In this document: positions 59,304 to 64,000 of the stretch, piece by piece
Layout of the letters: each line of letters opens with the position of its first letter
Numbering within the stretch: the stretch's first letter is position 1
Source of the DNA: JACVRN01 sp036403815
Lineage (GTDB): Bacteria; Acidobacteriota; Blastocatellia; Pyrinomonadales; Pyrinomonadaceae
Assembly: GCA_036403815.1 (NCBI GenBank)
Contig: DASWQH010000066.1
Coordinates: forward strand, 10,997-74,996
Direction: 5' to 3'
DNA length: 64,000 bases
Made by a program: the position numbers and the translations under genes
The notes under the pieces: model-generated
The model's input: only the letters and a program-made list of their open reading frames with translations
The model's database searches: none
What the model was told of the DNA's origin: nothing

Positions 59304-61478
59304 TTACATTCCCATCCCCATGCCGCCCGGCATGCCCATCGCCATGCCGCTCGCGGCCATATCACTTGCGGGGTCATCGCGCTTGCGCAATAAAGCGGGG
59401 TCAATGTTTTTTAGTTCATACAGCGTCTTGTAAAGCCCCTCGCGCTTGACCAGCTCTTCGTGCGTACCCTCTTCTTCTACCTTGCCGTGATTGAGCACGA
59501 GGATGCGGTCGGAGACGGCGGCGACGAAGTTCAGGTCGTGGCTGATGACGACGCAGGTGCGGCGATTCTGCGGGTTCTTCGCGTACTCGCGTATGACCTG
59601 AATAAGGCGATTGCGCTGGTCTGCATCCAGATTCTCCGTCGGCTCGTCCAGCAAGAGAACTTCAGGGTTGCGCAGGAGGCACCGCGCCAGAGCAATCAGG
59701 CGCTTCTGTCCGCCGGAAGGAACCTGCACATCTACAATCGTGTTATAGCCCTGCGGCATACGGTTCGGGTCTGTGATGACATCGTGTATGTGTGCGGTGC
59801 GGCACGCCCATGTAATCTCGCCCTCCTGCGCGTCCATTTTGCCCAGTCGCACGTTTTCTCTGATAGTGTCCTTCAGGAAGAATGGAAACTGCGAAAGCTT
59901 TGAAACCTGCGCACGCAAAGACTGAAGAGTCACGTCCGAGATGTCGTGGTCGTCAATCGTGATGCGCCCCGATTCCGGCTCAAGAAAGCGCAGCAGCAGG
60001 TTCATGATTGTTGACTTGCCGCAGCCAATCGGCCCGACGAGCGAAACCGTTTCGCCTTCACGAATGTCGAACGAGATGCCGTCCAAAATCTTCTGCCGCG
60101 GCGTGTAGCCGAAGACCACATTCTCGAAATGTATATTGCCATGCGCTTCCGGCAAGGGTTGCGCGCCCGGTTTCTCCATCACGGTCGGGCGTGTGTCCAG
60201 CAACTGGTACGTGCCGACGATGCCGGGGACAAGCGATTGATACGTCGTGTAAGACATAATCACGCGCTGGACGGGGGCGAACATCGCGGGGACAAAGCCT
60301 ATGAAGACAATAAGGCTGGCGAGTGTGAGTCCGAACGACGAGCCGAACATGATGCCCACGAGCAGCACCATCGCCGTCGAGACCGCAACGTAAACCTGCG
60401 AGCTGGTGTTGCTGACATGCATCCAGATGAGCATACGCGAGGTGGAGTTGGCGACGGCGCGTGCTGCTATGTTGAAGCGATGGCTGCGCTTCTGCTGCGC
60501 GTTGAAGACCTGTATGTCTGCCATGCCGCTGATTGATTCTTCCAGCTCGGCGTTGAGGTCGCGGTTGTTCATCATCATCTGGTTGGCAGACGATTCGAGC
60601 TGCTTCATCGTAAAGCGGAAGAGGAAGAAAGCGAACGGGCCAAGGATTAGAGCGACAATCGTCATCTTCCAGCTAAGACCCAACAGGTAGGCTAGAGCGA
60701 TGACGAGCGAAATAATATCAACCAGAGGCGAAAGCAGAACCTGTGTCAGAAGCTTCTGCACGCTCTGCGTTTCAATCAGCACGCGCGGCATCAATCCGCC
60801 CGTCTGCGCGCCCGTGAAGAAATCCAGCGAGAGCGTTTGCAGGTGATCGTAGACCTGTTGCTGAACCTCCACGTCGAGCGATTGTTCAAGCAGCGTCATA
60901 CGCCACTGCTGCACAAGCTGCAACAGGACTGCGAGGATGGAAGCGACAGCCCAGATGATGAAGATAGTCGTAAACGACAGGGGTGTCGCCAGGTAATCTT
61001 CAAAGACATACTCGCGCAACTGCTCAGGCTTATTGTAGAGCGAGCCGGGCATGCTCCACACCTCGTTCCAGTTATTCTGCGCGGCGGCCTCGCCCAGGAT
61101 TTGTATCAGCGGGCCGAATGAAGCGCTCACCAGAAAGGGCGCAAGCGAGACGACGAGCATCAGCGTGAGCGACAGCGCAAGTTGCAGCTTGTATTTCCCC
61201 AGCAGCTTGAAGGCACGTCCGACATAAGGCCACGCGCTCATCGTTTGAGGCATGGCGGATTGCGGAGGCCCATCCCCGCCGGGCATTCCTTCGGAGGCCA
61301 TGAAGCCGGGCGGCAATTCTTCAGCCGAGCCGAAATCACCCTGTTGCGCGAACATCTCAGGGGGCGGCCCGTCAGGAGGAGGCCCCGGCGGAGGCCCATC
61401 GGGCGGAGGCCCAAAGGGCGGCCCTCCCTGTGGGGGGCCTGATGGCGGCGGAGGCATCTGGTTCGGATTGTCAGGCAT
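59304..61478 (-). CDS. ABC transporter, fused permease and ATPase
   Basis: About 724 residues. A Pro/Gly-rich N-terminal extension (about 1-80, MPPPPSGPPQGG and PPPDGPPPGPPPDG) precedes six transmembrane helices and an ATP-binding domain: Walker A GPIGCGKST, the QFPFFL-like Q loop, signature VPSGGQKRL, Walker B VLLLDEPTENLD and H-loop VISHD. The C terminus is Met/Gly-rich. Export of a lipid, peptide or drug is usual for this half-transporter type. ATG 61478 is chosen over 61559. The RiPP-like peptide gene is about 400 bp upstream on the same strand. Confidence 0.9.
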   Translation of the reverse strand: MPDNPNQMPPPPSGPPQGGPPFGPPPDGPPPGPPPDGPPPEMFAQQGDFGSAEELPPGFMASEGMPGGDGPPQSAMPQTMSAWPYVGRAFKLLGKYKLQLALSLTLMLVVSLAPFLVSASFGPLIQILGEAAAQNNWNEVWSMPGSLYNKPEQLREYVFEDYLATPLSFTTIFIIWAVASILAVLLQLVQQWRMTLLEQSLDVEVQQQVYDHLQTLSLDFFTGAQTGGLMPRVLIETQSVQKLLTQVLLSPLVDIISLVIALAYLLGLSWKMTIVALILGPFAFFLFRFTMKQLESSANQMMMNNRDLNAELEESISGMADIQVFNAQQKRSHRFNIAARAVANSTSRMLIWMHVSNTSSQVYVAVSTAMVLLVGIMFGSSFGLTLASLIVFIGFVPAMFAPVQRVIMSYTTYQSLVPGIVGTYQLLDTRPTVMEKPGAQPLPEAHGNIHFENVVFGYTPRQKILDGISFDIREGETVSLVGPIGCGKSTIMNLLLRFLEPESGRITIDDHDISDVTLQSLRAQVSKLSQFPFFLKDTIRENVRLGKMDAQEGEITWACRTAHIHDVITDPNRMPQGYNTIVDVQVPSGGQKRLIALARCLLRNPEVLLLDEPTENLDADQRNRLIQVIREYAKNPQNRRTCVVISHDLNFVAAVSDRILVLNHGKVEEEGTHEELVKREGLYKTLYELKNIDPALLRKRDDPASDMAASGMAMGMPGGMGMGM

Positions 61479-61756
61479 AACTCGTGGCTTCCTTCCGGGC
61501 AAAGTAAAGAAAAACGAGAGTGATAATCTAGCAGGCCGAAGCGCTCTACAAGTAAACATCCAAATGCTTCGGGCGACCCGTTAAGATTTGTATCTTTTCA
61601 CAGCCCCCGGATTCGCTTGTAGCAAGAGAGAGCGTTTAGTGATTCAGTTAAGAATGAATGCTGTCAGAGAGGGATAAAAATTTCAAGCCCGCGCCGACGC
61701 GCAAGCACGTGTACATTGCTGAAGATTGTCTTGAAGCCGGTTACCCTTTAACGCAA

Positions 61757-61792
61757 CAGGTGGAAGGAAGCCCCAGAGCTTCCTTCCACCTG
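61757..61792. terminator. Perfect hairpin after the peptide gene
   Basis: 15-bp perfect stem CAGGTGGAAGGAAGC...GCTTCCTTCCACCTG with a 6-nt loop, about 94 bp beyond the stop of the peptide gene on the minus strand. No T-run, so termination is uncertain. Confidence 0.6.
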
Positions 61793-61885
61793 CCACGACC
61801 TTGATTGCTCACCGGCATTGCTCGCTCTTCGGGGAAGCTCAAGCGCTGCTCGGTCGAGCTTAAGCCGCAAGCATGAGATGCGCCA

Positions 61886-62176
61886 TTACGGGCAGCTCTG
61901 CCAGCAGTACTGGTAACGATAGTACCAGCGACGGCCAATTCTGATCCAGCAGATGCAGATGTGGCTGTAGGCCTGAACATCGCCCAACTGTTCCATGTCG
62001 AGCGCGCCTGCGCCGCCGAGCTGATTCTCTTCCGATTTGTCTGCGCCTTCGGGGGGTGCGCCTTCATACTGCGTCTGCTGAGCTTCGACTTCCTGATATT
62101 TCGCAAGATCTTCATCAGGGATTTCGTAAGCCTTGCTGGTATCGCCTTTTTTCGGCACTGTGGTCACAATAGCCAT
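61886..62176 (-). CDS. RiPP precursor-like small peptide
   Basis: 96 residues. Leader-like, acidic first half (PKKGDTSKAYEIPDEDLAKYQEVE) with a GAPPEGADKSEEN and GGAGALDMEQLGD region, then a C-terminal stretch of about 28 residues unusually rich in Cys, Trp, Tyr and Arg (AYSHICICWIRIG, RRWYYRYQYCWQSCP). AAGGAGAAG is seven bases before the ATG. The composition is that of a ribosomally made modified peptide or of a Cys-rich binding peptide. No modification enzyme is visible nearby, but an ABC transporter lies downstream on the same strand. Confidence 0.6.
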   Translation of the reverse strand: MAIVTTVPKKGDTSKAYEIPDEDLAKYQEVEAQQTQYEGAPPEGADKSEENQLGGAGALDMEQLGDVQAYSHICICWIRIGRRWYYRYQYCWQSCP

Positions 62177-62901
62177 AACGATCTCTTCTCCTTATCGTAA
62201 GGGGGAAATTGCAGTCTCCCCGTTTTAAGTTGGCCGAGAGCGCGCGTCGAAACTCGAATCACGTTTGATCCTTTGCGTGGCTCTCGCGGCGTTACACGGT
62301 CATGTCAAAAACCGGCTTGGCAACAGTACTTTGAAAACCAGAACAGCTTCACGGCATCTCGCCAGCACTCACTGTTTCCGGCTCTAACTAAAGAAGGGGA
62401 CGCAGTAGTGAGAGGCTTTTGCATCGCTCATCTTTTGAGAAGGAGTTTGTCCAAAAATCGCTCTCTCTCCGGTCGCTGTTGAAAATTTGACAAAGATTTC
62501 CTTGAGATGCAGCCGGGTGAGCCTTGAAATCAAGCCCCAACCACTTCCAAGGAAGAGATTAAGAAAAAGCCGCATGACAGAGCCGAGGGTTATTTGCTTC
62601 TCGTCATGCAAGATACTTCGCCAGAAGTGCAACTCTATCGAGCGCGTCCCCACTGAAGAGAAAAAGTTTTTGAGCGGGCGCAATCCTAACAGCAAGCGGG
62701 CGGCGGGCGCAAGATTTTTCTTCTACTCCTGTGCAGCGCGAGCGGCCTCCATTTATACGGGATTGAAAAAGGCACACAATTAGAGCGCCTTCCTCCGAAG
62801 CATGGCTGCCAAATCCAGGGCGCTATTCGGTGCCCGCATGTGACAACTCGTTGATTCTGAAGACCTCAATCCAGCATCCGAAAATTTAACAAAATTCCGG
62901 T

Positions 62902-62930
62902 TGACAACTCATTGCGCCCCCTGTATTATC
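62902..62930 (+). promoter_or_regulatory. Strong sigma-70-like promoter
   Basis: TTGACA (62902-62907), 17 nt, TATTAT (62925-62930). It points at the gene starting at 63256 and would give a leader of about 320 nt. Confidence 0.75.
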
Positions 62931-62946
62931 CACCCGCTGAAAAGTC

Positions 62947-62982
62947 TATTGAAGTCCTCAATTAATTGTTTGCTTCAATAGT
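62947..62982 (+). promoter_or_regulatory. Hairpin in the leader of the 63256 gene
   Basis: Perfect 9-bp stem CTATTGAAG...CTTCAATAG with an 18-nt loop, about 17 nt after the -10 box; could be a leader structure. Confidence 0.5.
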
Positions 62983-63255
62983 CGTTTGGCAAAATAACTC
63001 TAATTTGGCAGAAGAACTGGACTAGCAGATCTCTATAGCGCTGTCTTTGCGGAACCTCCCCCGATTCAGCAACAGTCTTTGAGGTCTTTCACTCGTCAAT
63101 CTGATTACACTTACGGCGCACTCTAGCTTCATCCGGTCAAATCCTGGTTTAAGCTGAGTTCGCCAAAACTCTAACCCTGTTACACCAGAGGCGGGAGTCT
63201 GTCTTAGCAAGTGTATGCCTCAGGTGTGGCTCCTCAAACCCTAGGAGATATAACT

Positions 63256-63957
63256 GTGAGTAAAACCTCGTCAATACGCTTTATTGGCCTAGCTTTGTTC
63301 TTAATTCTCGCAGCCGGGAGTTTACAGCAAGGCGTTTTCGCTCAAGACACGATCACGGTGCAGGCTACGCCCTTCTACCGTTTCATCACACAGAACGCAA
63401 CCCTGGGTCACTTTCTAACTGCCAACTATAGCGAGGGGACAGGCTACCCTTATAACTATGCTTACCAGCCGTTCCCGTATCAGGCCGACATCGTTCCCGT
63501 CCAACCGGGTTTCAACCCGCGTGCAGGGCAGGGGCTTCTGCCTCTGTATCGCTGGCAGGTAGACCAGCGCCCGCGGATTTACTACTACTACTCCACCGTC
63601 TACGCCAGCCACGGCAGTGACTATCACTACCAGGGCGTGGCGGGCTATGTGCTTCCGGCTGACGGCAGCTTCGGGGGAACCCCCCTGAACTTCTGGTACA
63701 GCCAGAGCTACGGCTATTATTACACCCTGGATGGCGAGTACCCGCCGTGCTGCACCTTCAGCAACCACGGCGTGCCGTTCAGATTGCCGCAGGGCGGCTC
63801 GTACATCTTCGACCGTATACCGGAACCGCCTGACCCGTGCCCCGGCAAGGAGCAGGAGCGTGAGGACTGCGACCTCAATGGCGGCGTGTGGAACAACACT
63901 ACATGTACGTGCCGGATAGTTACGTGCAGGTTCTGCGACCAGCCGCTAGACTATTAG
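63256..63957 (+). CDS. Secreted aromatic-rich protein with Cys-rich C terminus
   Basis: 233 residues. Signal peptide (IRFIGLALFLILAAGSLQQGVFA), then a Tyr/Phe/Trp-rich domain with repeats of a YRF...HFLTANY type resembling DUF5648-like beta-trefoil modules (ATPFYRFITQNATLGHFLTANY, PLYRWQVDQRPRIYYYYS, GYYYTLDGEY). The last 40 residues hold about eight Cys (PPCC, DPCPG, EDC, TCTC, CRFCDQP), suggesting disulfides or metal. GTG 63256 has AGGAG upstream and is preferred over the ATG at 63211. Secreted, probably surface or extracellular; function unknown. Confidence 0.8.
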   Translation: MSKTSSIRFIGLALFLILAAGSLQQGVFAQDTITVQATPFYRFITQNATLGHFLTANYSEGTGYPYNYAYQPFPYQADIVPVQPGFNPRAGQGLLPLYRWQVDQRPRIYYYYSTVYASHGSDYHYQGVAGYVLPADGSFGGTPLNFWYSQSYGYYYTLDGEYPPCCTFSNHGVPFRLPQGGSYIFDRIPEPPDPCPGKEQEREDCDLNGGVWNNTTCTCRIVTCRFCDQPLDY

Positions 63958-64000
63958 TCGAAGGCTGAACAATCATCGGGGGAAAGCGGCGTTGAGCTTC

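Larger units (their letters stand above)
62177..63255. other. Long intergenic stretch (about 1.08 kb)
   Basis: No convincing gene. Plus-strand frames of 69 and 98 codons (62273-62482, 62487-62783) and a minus-strand frame of 103 codons (62384-62695) show no recognisable domain. The stretch ends with a good promoter at 62902, a hairpin at 62947 and the ribosome binding site AGGAG of the 63256 gene. The DNA is visibly less GC-rich than the flanking genes. Confidence 0.55.

Noticed and set aside
61741..62115. Overlapping minus-strand 124-codon frame over the RiPP-like peptide
   Set aside because: The 61886-62176 frame has the good ribosome binding site and the structured composition; the other is basic and without features.
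62273..62783. Two small plus-strand frames in the 1-kb gap
   Set aside because: No ribosome binding site, no domain, atypical composition; treated as non-coding.

Overview
The window reads as part of a chromosome from an acidobacterium, most likely near class Blastocatellia. Two paralogous secreted proteins (39224-40228 and 40935-42632) resemble the VWFA-type family characteristic of Acidobacteriota. TPR/AAA+ regulators, FecR, SUMF and TIR proteins and a fairly GC-rich, repeat-studded intergenic space fit this. No rRNA, tRNA, CRISPR array or transposase was seen. The assignment rests on family recognition, not on a database search.

Layout. 1-4.2 kb: an Hsp70-like ATPase (cut by the window start), a TPR-membrane-OmpA protein and a lipoprotein. 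4.6-8.8 kb: an M50B-type membrane protease, a small protein and uvrA. 8.8-12.6 kb: an island with a secreted repeat peptide and a TPR/AAA+ regulator, ending in a second copy of the uvrA 3' end, then a 21-bp tandem repeat and a small Ala-rich protein. 12.7-16.5 kb: a TIR protein with two SUMF-fold proteins lacking the formylglycine-generating cysteine pair. 16.6-31.8 kb: a long rightward block of core genes (yqeY, rimP, nusA, infB, rbfA, a DHH phosphoesterase, cobO, accD, folC, a Nudix hydrolase, plsC, a CPBP protease, a carotenoid-type oxidoreductase). 31.9-46.2 kb: FecR protein, GntR/DUF1648 pair, alpha/beta hydrolase, CPBP protease, metallopeptidase-like lipoprotein, VWFA pair around a Uma2 gene, pilT/pilU ATPase and a GAF-SpoIIE phosphatase. 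46.2-51.0 kb: a putative damage-response locus (primase-like protein, ImmA/IrrE-like protein and XRE repressor facing a small coiled-coil protein, a SWIM-Rad52 fusion and an HTH protein). 51.2-55.0 kb: small ligand-binding or enzyme folds (VOC, NTF2-like, START-like, isochorismatase). 55.3-61.5 kb: S41 protease, GAF protein, cytosolic subtilisin, ABC transporter. 61.9-64 kb: a Cys/Trp/Tyr-rich peptide resembling a RiPP precursor, a 1-kb gap and a secreted aromatic-rich protein.

Two intergenic repeat classes stand out. (i) About nineteen long hairpins have arms built of degenerate 7-nt words. The words differ between loci but the two arms match within each locus. Many overlap stop codons, encode C-terminal tails, or abut start codons lacking a Shine-Dalgarno sequence. 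(ii) Four larger nested palindromes are built of REP-like units of the AGCCCCGTAGGGGCG / AGCTCCGTAGGAGCG type, three of them between convergent genes.

The best candidates for undescribed biology are the heptad hairpins; the XRE/ImmA-like/Rad52-like locus, which parallels the Deinococcus DdrO-IrrE-DdrA logic; the island bounded by a duplicated uvrA tail; the TIR-SUMF cluster; and the RiPP-like precursor.
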